Below are positions 49,984-58,759 of a stretch of 64,000 nt of DNA, one piece after another. The number at the start of each line of letters is the position of its first letter. Positions within the stretch are counted from its first letter, which is position 1. The notes under the pieces are model-generated. The model ran no database searches. It worked only from the letters and a program-made list of their open reading frames with translations, and had not been told where the DNA came from. A program made the position numbers and the translations under genes. Location of the stretch: positions 899,008 through 963,007 of the forward strand of contig NZ_RRUE01000001.1 in the NCBI RefSeq assembly GCF_003892345.1. The letters are read 5' to 3'. Source of the DNA: Lautropia dentalis (lineage in GTDB: Bacteria > Pseudomonadota > Gammaproteobacteria > Burkholderiales > Burkholderiaceae_E).

Positions 49984-50170
49984 TCGTGTCAGGGACGACC
50001 ATGATCTGTTCATCGTGGCCGGTTACAGGGGCGCATCGGCCTATGCGGCCGCGTTCAGCAGGGAGGAGGATGCTGGCGTGACCGAAGATTTCGAACAGGC
50101 CGAACGCTGCCTGCTGCTGGTGGCGGCCACCCGTGCCAAGCGGTATCTGGCGGTGCTGCAGCGATCATGA
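49984..50170 (+). pseudogene. C-terminal remnant of a UvrD-type helicase
   Basis: About 60 codons after the second Rpn gene read DDHDLFIVAGYRGAS, then FEQAERCLLLVAATRAKRY and LAVLQRS. The AERCLLLVAATRAKR stretch is helicase motif VI of superfamily 1 UvrD-like enzymes. The remnant ends in a TGA that overlaps the next gene's ATG (ATGA at 50167-50170), so it was once the upstream, coupled gene of an operon. Everything 5' of it is lost. Confidence 0.6.
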
Positions 50171-53100
50171 CATTCGCACGGGAGCTGATTGCCCTGCATC
50201 CCCTGGTTGCCGTCCGTGAGGCCATGCAGGCAGCCAGCAAATATCTTCAGGTCGCCTTTCCCGAAAAGGCTGCGGCCTTTGAAATCCCCTCATGCCAGGC
50301 GCCGGCATTCGGCGGGGTGGCGCCTGATGGGGCAGCGCCTGAGCGGGCTGCGGCGGATACGCCGTCGCCCGGCGAGCCGGCAGCCGATGCACCCTTCGGT
50401 CCTTCAGGCGACGGGCAGGGCAGCTTCTTGTGCGGTCCCTGGCTGGCGCTGTCGGTTCACGACGAGGTGTCCTGCGTTCCCGAGCAGTGCTGGCACACAC
50501 CGTTGGTCGAGGACATGGCACTGCTCGATCCGGGCAGTTACACCAGCGCGGCGGAGTGGCTGGCGGCCCAGGTGCCGCTCTGGCTGGGGGGCACCCCTGA
50601 TACCTGGGAGGAGAGATGGGGGCTTGAGCCGGGTGCCCTCACGGGTGAACAGACCGGGCTGGACATGCCTGTGGCGCGTCCCGCCCTGCGTTGCCAGCTG
50701 GGGCAGGCACTTGCCGGGCATTCGGCCTTTCAGGCACTGTTGCAGGAAATGCGCTCGATAGGCAGCAGACATGTCCTGCTGCAGCATGTGCTGCATGTTC
50801 TGCACCAGCATCTGGATGGCCAGCTGCGCAGATGTGGTTTGCCCCGGGCGGAGCAGTCCCGCTTCATCGGGCTGTGGCTCGGCAGCCTGCTGGGACTGGC
50901 AGCCCATGCCTGCATGGCTCCCCGGGGCATGCCGCTGCGTGACGTCACCCCATCGGACCTGCAATGCCTGCTCCGGGTGGGGACGGTATTCCGGGTACGC
51001 AATCTGCAGCAGCTGGCTGCCGGGTTACCGGAGGATCGATCTTCCGGGGGCCGGGCCTTCCCTTGTGCCACGCCCGGCCAGGTGACGGTGGCTGGCCTGA
51101 TGACGGCGATCCGGACCAGTCTGGGCGAATCATGCCGGACGGCCTTCGTCGTGACGCGCTCGGATGTGCTGCATGTCGGAATCGACAGTGCCTGGATGGA
51201 GACGCGTGGGCTGCATGGCGCGGGTGTTTTGCCGCAAGCCTGGGGTTTTCCGCCGAGGGTGTCGTCCCGCCGGCGGAGCGCTGTGCCCCAGATGGTCATT
51301 CACGCGCCAGTTCTGGAGGTATACGGCCGGATGAAGCCGTGGCCGCAGAGAAATCTGCGTGAATTCATTGGCCGCTTCCGGCACGACCCGCTGTCGCCGG
51401 CTTTCCGGTACGAGCGCCCCCGCCGGGCTGCCCAGGAGACGTTCTGGCAGGTTCGCATCGACGAGACACTTGCCGCGGTCGTGCTCAGGCCCGTCAGGGG
51501 CCGTATTTTTCATCTGCTCTGGGTGGGGGAGTATGAATCTGCCGACATGTGGGCATGGTCTCACCGTGTGTCGGTGCATCCGGATCTGGGTAGCATTCAG
51601 ATCTGGGAACTGCGCGATGAAGATGGTTGGGTCATTGACTGGAATGTCCGCGCGACCGACGGCCTGATCTATGGTCATTATGCCACTGCCCCTTACGATG
51701 ACGTGGAAGACGAAGATGGGGCTGACGCGGTATCGATGGTGCCCGTGCTGCGGGAGGTATCAGGGTTCTGTGCGCCCAGGCGGGCGAATGATCTCCTGAA
51801 TGCGTTGCGGCCACCTCCGGTCCTTGGCCGGCTTTCCGACCGGCAGGTCCGGGCACTCGGTGTGCCCGGGATGCTCATCCGGGAGGTGCGGGCGATCTGT
51901 ACCGGCAGTGACCTCGATGGCGTCGAGAGACTTCTGCCCCGCGAGGCGTTCGAGGCACTGTGCATGGTCGCTGCCGGCTGTTCACTGCGGGACACGTACA
52001 TCGCGCTGTATGGACGCGATATCCTGGCTCCGGAGGCCGGTGCCGCCGCAGATGAGATGCGGGAGCAGGCTGCAGGTGCTGCGGCAGATGATGCAGCCGG
52101 ACATGCAACCGGTGTCGCACCAGGGGATGCCACGGGTCCGGATGGTGACTCCTCTGCAGATGGTTTTCATGATATGCCGGCACCGACGGCGGTACCACCG
52201 GTCGATATCGACGATTTCGATGCCGCCGTCATGCGCGAAGGGCTTCGGCGGGATTTCGTGGTTGTCACGGCGGACACCGTGCTCGACAGGCTGCTGGGGG
52301 CATCGCAGGCACCCTGGCGCATCATGCTGCATCCTGCGCAGCGCCGGCTGGTCGCAGGCAACCGGAACGGCCCGGTCAGGGTCCTTGGTGGGCCGAGGGT
52401 GGGCAAGACAGTGGTTACGCTGCACCGTGCCCGCTGGCTGGCACGACATCATGGCGCGCTGCCCGGCAGGCCCGTCCTGTTCATCACGCTCAACGACGCC
52501 CAGGCTGCGGACACGCGCCGTGATCTGGCCCTGCTGTGCTCCCCTGCCGAATTCGGAAAAATTCTGGTCGTCAGCGTCCACAGTGAATTTCCAGGGCGGG
52601 ATGAGGGCGAGCGGGCAATCCCGTCGCAGGGTGTCCATTACCCGGGAGGCTTTCGCGCCGTGGTGGTCGATGAGGCGCAGGACATCGACAGTATCAGGTG
52701 GCAACACATCCGTCGCATCCTGCTGCAGAACAGCAGGAACCTGTTCATCGCCGGTGATCTGCATCAGAGCGTTTACGAACCTTCGGCCGTGCTGGGCGGT
52801 GAAGACATCGACGCATGCGGACGCAGCCATGTGCTGAGGGTCGACTACCGCCAGGGGGAGGAGATTCGCGCCCTGGCTGTTTCCGGATTCAAGGGAAGAC
52901 TGCTGGACGACAGCCTGCTGGGCTACCGGTCGGTTGCGCATGGGGGGCTTCCCCTGGTCATCGATTCGCCGTCACCGGAGGAGGATGTCTTCTGCATCCA
53001 GCAGATCCTGCGCCAGCACCGGGTCGCCATGACGGGCTCGCTGAGTTCGGTTGAATGGGAGCGTTCGTTTCAGCGACGTGTCTGTGTGATTGCACGCCAG

Positions 53101-53397
53101 CCCCTGACCGTGCACAAGGCGCTTGACCGGGCGGGCGTAGCGAATCTGTACCTACGGTCCAGTACATCCAACAGCGACGATCACCCGGGCATTCGCGTCT
53201 GTCGCATGAGCAGCCGTCTCAAGGGGCTGGAGTTCGACCTGGTGATTCTGGTCGATGACAGGCAGGACTTCAGTATCTCGTCGCCGGGCTCGTTGGCTGG
53301 CGTGAGCAGAACGCCCTGTCTGTCCAACCGCTGCATGCTGCTGGTGGCCTCCTCCCGCGCCAGACGTGGGCTGGTGGTGCTGCGGCGGGTTGAATGA
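50167..53397 (+). CDS. RelE-like/UvrD-type helicase fusion protein with unknown N-terminus
   Basis: A 1076-residue multidomain protein. Residues 1-390 are unrecognised. Residues about 395-480 (REFIGRFRHDPLSPAFRYER, then AAVVLRPVRGRIFHLLWVGEYESA) resemble the RelE-like domain found before some UvrD helicases. Residues 550-620 form the linker domain LGRLSDRQVRALGVP..LLPREAFEALCMVAAG that usually follows it. Helicase motifs: HPAQRRLV (721), Walker A GGPRVGKTVV (741), DEAQD (835), GDLHQSVYE (864), VDYRQGEEI (892), RLKGLEFDLV (1017), VASSRARRGL (1060). A probable nucleic-acid motor. Context suggests defence; that is inference. Confidence 0.8.
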   Translation: MTFARELIALHPLVAVREAMQAASKYLQVAFPEKAAAFEIPSCQAPAFGGVAPDGAAPERAAADTPSPGEPAADAPFGPSGDGQGSFLCGPWLALSVHDEVSCVPEQCWHTPLVEDMALLDPGSYTSAAEWLAAQVPLWLGGTPDTWEERWGLEPGALTGEQTGLDMPVARPALRCQLGQALAGHSAFQALLQEMRSIGSRHVLLQHVLHVLHQHLDGQLRRCGLPRAEQSRFIGLWLGSLLGLAAHACMAPRGMPLRDVTPSDLQCLLRVGTVFRVRNLQQLAAGLPEDRSSGGRAFPCATPGQVTVAGLMTAIRTSLGESCRTAFVVTRSDVLHVGIDSAWMETRGLHGAGVLPQAWGFPPRVSSRRRSAVPQMVIHAPVLEVYGRMKPWPQRNLREFIGRFRHDPLSPAFRYERPRRAAQETFWQVRIDETLAAVVLRPVRGRIFHLLWVGEYESADMWAWSHRVSVHPDLGSIQIWELRDEDGWVIDWNVRATDGLIYGHYATAPYDDVEDEDGADAVSMVPVLREVSGFCAPRRANDLLNALRPPPVLGRLSDRQVRALGVPGMLIREVRAICTGSDLDGVERLLPREAFEALCMVAAGCSLRDTYIALYGRDILAPEAGAAADEMREQAAGAAADDAAGHATGVAPGDATGPDGDSSADGFHDMPAPTAVPPVDIDDFDAAVMREGLRRDFVVVTADTVLDRLLGASQAPWRIMLHPAQRRLVAGNRNGPVRVLGGPRVGKTVVTLHRARWLARHHGALPGRPVLFITLNDAQAADTRRDLALLCSPAEFGKILVVSVHSEFPGRDEGERAIPSQGVHYPGGFRAVVVDEAQDIDSIRWQHIRRILLQNSRNLFIAGDLHQSVYEPSAVLGGEDIDACGRSHVLRVDYRQGEEIRALAVSGFKGRLLDDSLLGYRSVAHGGLPLVIDSPSPEEDVFCIQQILRQHRVAMTGSLSSVEWERSFQRRVCVIARQPLTVHKALDRAGVANLYLRSSTSNSDDHPGIRVCRMSSRLKGLEFDLVILVDDRQDFSISSPGSLAGVSRTPCLSNRCMLLVASSRARRGLVVLRRVE

Positions 53398-53462
53398 AGG
53401 GGGCGTGTGCACTGTGTTGCCGGCGCATGGGGATGTCCCGGGCGCTGGATTGTTGTTCCGAG

Positions 53463-53496
53463 TTGACATAGGATATACACGGCAACATGTATATCC
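53463..53496 (+). promoter_or_regulatory. Promoter and palindromic operator of the VapB-like gene
   Basis: TTGACA (53463-53468) is a perfect -35; CATGTA lies 17 bp on. GGATATAC (53471-53478) and GTATATCC (53489-53496) form an inverted repeat with a 10-base spacer covering the promoter. The arrangement fits autoregulation by an AbrB-fold antitoxin. Confidence 0.6.
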
Positions 53497-53507
53497 CCGG
53501 AGGCTTC

Positions 53508-53759
53508 ATGCAGGTTGGTAATAAGTGGGTAAGCAGTCTGGCTGTTCAGCTGCCTGCGGCGGGCGTGGAGCTTCTGCAGCTGCGCGAAGGCGACAGTATC
53601 GACATCGTGGTGGATGGCTCCCGCGAGCTGGCCGTTCGCAAACAGGAGGACATCGAAGGGATGATGAGGCGTTTCGAGAAGTTCCGCGGAAGGCTGCCGG
53701 CAGATTTCCATTTCAGTCGTGAAGAGGCCCATGGACATCTGGGCCATTCCCGTTTCTGA
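53508..53759 (+). CDS. AbrB/VapB-type antitoxin, apparently orphan
   Basis: An 83-residue protein with the swapped-hairpin AbrB fold signature (SSLAVQLPAAGVELLQLREGDS). The C-terminal RFEKFRGRLPADFHFSREEA stretch is typical of VapB partners of PIN toxins. GGAGG four bases before ATG 53508 sets the start; an upstream in-frame ATG at 53487 lies inside the operator. No PIN toxin follows: the next gene is an AlbA-like protein 9 bases on. It may regulate that gene instead. Confidence 0.75.
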   Translation: MQVGNKWVSSLAVQLPAAGVELLQLREGDSIDIVVDGSRELAVRKQEDIEGMMRRFEKFRGRLPADFHFSREEAHGHLGHSRF

Positions 53760-53768
53760 CGTTACCTT

Positions 53769-55013
53769 ATGCGCTCTGAAGACATTCTCGAACTGGTAGC
53801 CAATGGCGAGAATTCCGCCGTCGAGTTCAAGCGCGATGACCTGCGTCCGGAGCAGCTTGCCCGGGAAATCGTGGCACTTGCCAATTTCCAGGGCGGCCGG
53901 GTGCTGTTGGGGGTTGAAGACGACGGTACCATCAGCGGCATCCAGCGCCCAGATCTGGAACACTGGGTGATGGACACGGTGTTCAGCATGCATGTGCATC
54001 CGCTCATCCTGCCCTTCTATGAAGAGGTGGCCATGCCGGATGGCAGGCGTGTGGCCATCGTATCCGTGACGCAGGGTACTTCCAAACCCTACGTCCTTCG
54101 CCATAACGGCCGGGAAGATATTTATATACGGGTAGGCAGTGCTTCCCGGCTGGCCACCCGCGAACAGCAGGCGCGGCTCTTCGAAAGCGGTGGCCTGCTG
54201 CATGCCGAGTTGCTGCCAGTGTCCGGGACACGACTCTCCAGCCTCGATCAGGCGCGCCTGTCGGATTATCTGGTCAACTATGCCGGTGACGATGCGCCGC
54301 CGGACAGCGAAGCCGGCTGGCTGGAGCGCCTCACGGGGCTTGGACTGATGGTGGCACAGGATGGCAGTGCACCTGTCTGCACCATTGCCGGTCTCGTTCT
54401 GTTCGGGCGCTGGCCGCGCCACAGTTTGCGTCAGGCAGGCATACGCTGGATGTCCTTTGCGGGTCCCGACATGGACTATCAGGCGCAGGACGACACCGAA
54501 ATCGACGGTCCGCTGGTGCCGCTCTGGTCCAGTGAGCCGGGGCAGGGCAAGCGCCTGCTGGAGCACGGTCTGGTGGACAGGGTGCTCGACCGGATGAAAC
54601 CCTTCATTTCCCGCGACAACAATTTCCTTACGGACGGCACGCGAAGGGAATCAGTGGCGTTCTATGCGAGGGACGCACTGCGCGAGGCCATCCTGAATGC
54701 CCTGATCCATCGCGACTGGACACGCGCACTGGAGGTGGAGATTGTCAACTATGTGGACCGTATCACCATTACCAGCCCCGGTGCACTGACCAATTCGATG
54801 ACGCTGGAAAAGATGCTGGCTGGCCAGCGCTCTCCGCGCAATCCGATTATCACAGAGATCATGCGTGACTACCGCTTCGTGGACATGCGCGGGATGGGCG
54901 TGCGGCGCAAGATCGTACCGTTGACACGCCAGTGGAGCGGTCGTGACGCTGAATTCGAAGCCACCGAAGATTTCGTGCGGGTAACGCTGCCTTCTGCGCC
55001 ACGTCCGGCGTAG
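53769..55013 (+). CDS. AlbA/Schlafen-like DNA-binding ATPase-domain protein
   Basis: A 414-residue protein of the ATP-dependent-helicase-related AlbA_2 group. The N-terminal AlbA_2/Schlafen-type domain (ENSAVEFKRDDLRPEQLAREIVALAN then GGRVLLGVEDDGTISGI) spans about residues 5-130. A GHKL-like ATP-binding domain sits in the C-terminal half (ALREAILNALIHRDW then RITITSPGAL). Such proteins act as regulators or in defence islands. It is probably cotranscribed with the VapB-like gene. Confidence 0.85.
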   Translation: MRSEDILELVANGENSAVEFKRDDLRPEQLAREIVALANFQGGRVLLGVEDDGTISGIQRPDLEHWVMDTVFSMHVHPLILPFYEEVAMPDGRRVAIVSVTQGTSKPYVLRHNGREDIYIRVGSASRLATREQQARLFESGGLLHAELLPVSGTRLSSLDQARLSDYLVNYAGDDAPPDSEAGWLERLTGLGLMVAQDGSAPVCTIAGLVLFGRWPRHSLRQAGIRWMSFAGPDMDYQAQDDTEIDGPLVPLWSSEPGQGKRLLEHGLVDRVLDRMKPFISRDNNFLTDGTRRESVAFYARDALREAILNALIHRDWTRALEVEIVNYVDRITITSPGALTNSMTLEKMLAGQRSPRNPIITEIMRDYRFVDMRGMGVRRKIVPLTRQWSGRDAEFEATEDFVRVTLPSAPRPA

Positions 55014-55070
55014 CGTGTGTCATGGACGCGCATTCGTCCCGGCGTGGGGGAATGGGTCCATGCACGCTTC
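55013..55070. repeat. GCGTGTCATGG-type palindrome after the AlbA gene
   Basis: GCGTG, TCATGGAC, CATTCGTCCC on the left face GGGGAATG, GTCCATG and CACGC on the right. It belongs to the same family as 15966-16230 and 62507-62538, and lies directly at the island's right edge. Confidence 0.6.
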
Positions 55071-55090
55071 AATCGTCAGAACCGCATGAA

Positions 55091-56086
55091 ATGTCGCTGA
55101 ACATCGACCTCCATGCCCACTCCACCCGCTCCGACGGCACGCTGACGCCGACGGCGCTGGTGCAGCGCGCCCGGGCCAATGGGGTCGATGTGCTGGCGCT
55201 GACCGATCATGACATTCTGGACGGGCTGGCCGAGGCGGTGCGGGCTGCGGGAAGTTTGACCTCCAGGGATACTTCAGTGTCTTCTGCACGCGCAGGGAAT
55301 GATGATCTTCGCACTGCATCAGATGATCTTCCCGCGGCGACAGGAGCCACAGGCGGGACGCCTGCGAGCGCAATGCCATCCAGGCGGCTGGTCCTCATTC
55401 CTGGCGTCGAAATCTCCATCACCTGGGCGGGGCACACCATTCATATCGTCGGCCTGCGCATCGATCCGGCCAACGCTGCACTGCAGGCGGGCCTGGCAGC
55501 CAACCGTGATGGCCGCAGCATGCGGGCGCGCGAGATCGCGGCCGGGCTGGAAAGGCATGGCGTGTCCGGTGCCTATGAAGGGGCGCTGCGTTTCGCGGCC
55601 AATCCTGGCCTCATCGCCCGCAGTCACTTCGGCCGCTATCTGGTGGCGCAGGGCATCTGCAGCAGCCAGCGCGAGGTGTTCGACCACTGGCTGGTGGAGG
55701 GCAAGCCTGGCTTCGTGCCGCAGCGCTGGGCTTCGCTGGCGGATGCCGTGGGCTGGATTCGGGGCGCAGGGGGCACGGCGGTGCTGGCGCATCCGGGCCG
55801 TTACCAGCGGCTGGACGAAACCCGTCTCTGGGCGCTGGCCGAAGACTTCGTGGCCGCCGGGGGCGAGGCCATCGAGGTGGTGGCCGGCGGGCATGGCCCG
55901 GAGGAGATTGCCCGCTTTGCGCGCTGGGCGAAGCGGCTGGGCATTCGGGCATCGCGCGGCTCCGACTTTCACGACCCGCTCGAGAGCCGCTTCGACGTGG
56001 GGCAGGCACCACCCTTGCCGATGGGGCTGGTACCCGTGTGGACAGACTGGCTGGAAGTGCGGGCACTGGCGCATGAGTGCGTGTGA
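55091..56086 (+). CDS. PHP-domain phosphoesterase (RNase AM/YciV-like)
   Basis: A 331-residue metal-dependent enzyme of the PHP superfamily. Members remove nucleotides from RNA 5' ends or hydrolyse nucleoside 3',5'-bisphosphates. Metal ligands appear in NIDLHAHSTRSDG, LTDHD, PGVEIS, LAHPGRY and GSDFHD. The core is interrupted at about residues 52-97 by an Asp/Ser/Ala/Gly/Thr-rich insertion (containing GATGGTPASA). The ATG at 55091 starts at the conserved HAHS region. It is followed by yciO as in many proteobacteria. Confidence 0.9.
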   Translation: MSLNIDLHAHSTRSDGTLTPTALVQRARANGVDVLALTDHDILDGLAEAVRAAGSLTSRDTSVSSARAGNDDLRTASDDLPAATGATGGTPASAMPSRRLVLIPGVEISITWAGHTIHIVGLRIDPANAALQAGLAANRDGRSMRAREIAAGLERHGVSGAYEGALRFAANPGLIARSHFGRYLVAQGICSSQREVFDHWLVEGKPGFVPQRWASLADAVGWIRGAGGTAVLAHPGRYQRLDETRLWALAEDFVAAGGEAIEVVAGGHGPEEIARFARWAKRLGIRASRGSDFHDPLESRFDVGQAPPLPMGLVPVWTDWLEVRALAHECV

Positions 56087-56185
56087 CGGGTGCATGCGTT
56101 CCTGTGCATGGCCCGAGACCCGTGTGGGGCCGGGCTGCCGGGTTTCCCAAACTGTTGCAGAATGTCCCTGTCTCAGGAGGCTCCC

Positions 56186-56806
56186 ATGAAACGCATCGAA
56201 ATCCACCCCGTCAATCCGCAGCCGCGCCTGATCGGCCAGGTGGCGGCCCAGTTCCAGACCGGCGCCCTGGTGGCGCTGCCCACCGACGCCAGCTATGTGC
56301 TGGCCTGTCATCTGGAAGACAGGCAGGCGGTCGAGCGGCTGCGGCAGGTGCGCGGCATCGACGACAGACACCTGCTGACGCTGATGTGTCGTGACCTGTC
56401 GGAACTCTCCCAGTACGCGCAGGTGGACAACCGCCAGTTCCGCTTTCTGAAGGAGTGGACGCCGGGTGCCTACACGTTCATCCTGCCGGCCACGCGTGAG
56501 GTACCCCGCCGGCTGATGCATCCGTCACGCAAGACGCTGGGCCTGCGGGTGCCGGACGCGCCCATCGTGCTGGCGCTGCTGGCCGAGCTGGGGGCACCGC
56601 TGCTGTGTGCGTCGCTGATCCTGCCGGGTGACGGGAACCCGCTGTCCGAGCCGGACGACATCGAGGACCGCATCGGCAAGCGCATCGATCTGCTGGTCGA
56701 TGGCGGGGCCGGTTCGCTGGAGGCCACCAGTGTCATCGACGTGACCGGGGATGAGCCCGTCATCCAGCGGGTGGGGCTGGGGCCGGTGGAGGCGATGCTG
56801 CGCTGA
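56186..56806 (+). CDS. YciO/Sua5-like threonylcarbamoyl-AMP synthase family protein
   Basis: A 206-residue protein of the YrdC/YciO/Sua5 family. Typical are GALVALPTDASYVLAC near the start, IDDRHLLTLMC, TFILPATREVPRR and LGLRVPDAP. AGGAGG five bases before ATG 56186 fixes the start. YrdC members make the threonylcarbamoyl adenylate for tRNA t6A; YciO members are paralogues with little or no such activity. The PHP-yciO-trpS order suggests YciO. Confidence 0.88.
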   Translation: MKRIEIHPVNPQPRLIGQVAAQFQTGALVALPTDASYVLACHLEDRQAVERLRQVRGIDDRHLLTLMCRDLSELSQYAQVDNRQFRFLKEWTPGAYTFILPATREVPRRLMHPSRKTLGLRVPDAPIVLALLAELGAPLLCASLILPGDGNPLSEPDDIEDRIGKRIDLLVDGGAGSLEATSVIDVTGDEPVIQRVGLGPVEAMLR

Positions 56807-56853
56807 GCACCGGTGCCGTGTTCACGGCCCGCGCGGTGCTGCCGGACGGATGA

Positions 56854-56940
56854 GCAGAGGCGCCTGCGCGCGGGGCCCCGGATCAAGCCGGTATTCGATG
56901 AAAAAGACCTCAACCAGAGGCGCCTGTGCGCGGAGCCCCG
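56854..56940 (+). repeat. 25-bp direct repeat spaced 60 bp
   Basis: CAGAGGCGCCTGCGCGCGG (from 56855) recurs at 56915 as CAGAGGCGCCTGTGCGCGG; each is followed by a GCCCCG. The gene-free interval 56807-57141 contains nothing else recognisable, apart from TAGAAT near 57003. Confidence 0.6.
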
Positions 56941-57141
56941 TTCGTGCGAGGCCGCGGGGCTGGCGCGGGAGGCCGGTTCCGTACATGTTCGGTGCCGGCA
57001 GCATAGAATCATGGTTCCGCGAACATCGCCCGCACCCGCCTTCATGGCGCATGAGCGGCCTTTGAATCCCGGCAGGTCCGCAGGCTGCGGTTGCCAGCCT
57101 TTCGTTTACCCCATGCGCCGCACGGCGGCCCATCCACCACC

Positions 57142-58560
57142 ATGTCATCCACCAAGCCCTCCCTGCCTCGCGTCCTCACCGGCATTACCACCACCGGCAG
57201 TCCCCATCTGGGCAACTATGCCGGCGCCATCCGGCCGGCCATCGAGGCCAGCCGGGATCCGGGCGTGGACAGCTTTTTCTTCCTGGCCAATCTGCATGGG
57301 CTGATCAAGTGTCCGGAACCCGACCGCATCCAGCGCTCGACACTGGAAATCGCTGCCTGCTGGCTGGCGGCAGGGCTGGACCCGGAGCGGGTGACCTTCT
57401 ACCGGCAGTCCGATATTCCCGAAATTCCCGAGCTGTGCTGGTACCTGACCTGCGTGACGGCCAAGGGGCTGCTCAACCGCGCGCACGCCTACAAGGCGGC
57501 CAACGACAGGAACCGCGAGGCCGGTCTGGACCTGGATGCCGACGTGACGGCGGGCCTGTATATGTATCCGGTGCTGATGGCGGCCGACATTCTGGCCTTC
57601 AGTGCCAACCGGGTGCCGGTGGGGGCCGACCAGATCCAGCATCTGGAAATCGCCCGTGACGTGGCGCAGCGCTTCAACCATCTGTATGGCGAGACGCTGG
57701 TGCTGCCGCAGGTGCAGGTGGACGAGAGCCTGGGCACGCTGCCGGGGCTGGATGGCCGCAAGATGAGCAAGAGCTACAACAACACCATCCCGCTCTTCAT
57801 TCCGCGTGCGCAGCTGCAGAAACTCATTGCCGGCATCGTGACGGATTCGCGCCAGCCGGGCGAACCGAAGGACACTGAAGGTTCGGCGCTGTTCACGCTG
57901 TACGCCGCCTTTGCCACGCCGGAGCAGACGGCCGCCTTTGCGCGTGCCTACGAGGAGGGCATTGGCTGGGGCGATGCCAAGCAGCAGCTGTTCGAGCTGC
58001 TCGACGGTGTGCTCACGCCCATGCGCGAAAGATACGAGGCACTGGTGGCCGATCCGGCCGGCATCGAAAAAACACTGCTGCGTGGTGCGGAGAAGGCGAG
58101 GGTGGAGGCGCGCCGGCTGCTGGATGCGGTGCGTCACGCGGTGGGCATCCGTTCGCTGGTGGGGGCGGTGCCGGTGGTGGGTGGTGCAGGAACCGGGGAT
58201 GCTGCAACGGCTTCACCGGCGACGGGCGGCACGCCGGCCTCGCAAACCATCGGCGGCGCGACGGCAGGAGATGCCTCTGCGTCCGGGAATGCCGAAGCCG
58301 TCCGGAAACCGGTGCGCAAACCCATTCTCAAGCAGTACCGCGAAAAGGACGGCCAGTTCTATTTCAAGCTGCAGCAGGGTGAGGGGGCGCCACTGCTGCA
58401 GAGCCTTGGATTCAGGGACCCGAAGGCATGCGGCGCAGTCATTGCCGCCCTGAAGACGGCACCCGAAAAATGGACTGAACAGCAGCCGTATCTGGAGCCT
58501 GTACCCGAAGCGCAGCAGCCGCAGGTGCTCGAGGCACTGAAAACGCTGGTTGCAGAATGA
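57142..58560 (+). CDS. trpS: Tryptophanyl-tRNA synthetase with C-terminal extension
   Basis: Class I synthetase that charges tRNA-Trp. The HIGH equivalent is TTTGSPHLGNYAGAI near residue 20, KMSKS is in GRKMSKSYNN near residue 210. The catalytic part ends near residue 345. A Gly/Ala/Ser/Thr linker (residues 345-392, including ATGGTPAS) and a C-terminal domain (ILKQYREKDGQFYFKLQQGEG, LLQSLGFRDPKACGAVIAALK) follow. Such a tail is known from other betaproteobacterial TrpS. 472 residues. Confidence 0.95.
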   Translation: MSSTKPSLPRVLTGITTTGSPHLGNYAGAIRPAIEASRDPGVDSFFFLANLHGLIKCPEPDRIQRSTLEIAACWLAAGLDPERVTFYRQSDIPEIPELCWYLTCVTAKGLLNRAHAYKAANDRNREAGLDLDADVTAGLYMYPVLMAADILAFSANRVPVGADQIQHLEIARDVAQRFNHLYGETLVLPQVQVDESLGTLPGLDGRKMSKSYNNTIPLFIPRAQLQKLIAGIVTDSRQPGEPKDTEGSALFTLYAAFATPEQTAAFARAYEEGIGWGDAKQQLFELLDGVLTPMRERYEALVADPAGIEKTLLRGAEKARVEARRLLDAVRHAVGIRSLVGAVPVVGGAGTGDAATASPATGGTPASQTIGGATAGDASASGNAEAVRKPVRKPILKQYREKDGQFYFKLQQGEGAPLLQSLGFRDPKACGAVIAALKTAPEKWTEQQPYLEPVPEAQQPQVLEALKTLVAE

Positions 58561-58627
58561 TCCTTGAGACCTGTGTGGCGCACCCTTCGCGGCGCCATCG
58601 TACAGAAGAGCATGAATGCGGCTGAAA

Positions 58628-58668
58628 AATGCCGGAACGTGCATGGCCAGTTCCGGCATTGGATTTTC
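58628..58668 (+). terminator. Terminator after trpS
   Basis: AATGCCGGAAC (58628-58638) and GTTCCGGCATT (58650-58660) form a perfect 11-bp stem, followed by GGATTTTC. It lies between convergent trpS and the GGDEF/EAL gene. Confidence 0.6.
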
Positions 58669-58759
58669 AGCTTAGGTCATTCATATCCGTTTCGGGACAC
58701 GCGCTTCTGTCAAATGCCTCAATGCCGGATATTGCATGCCTGGCCGGTCATGTGGGACG

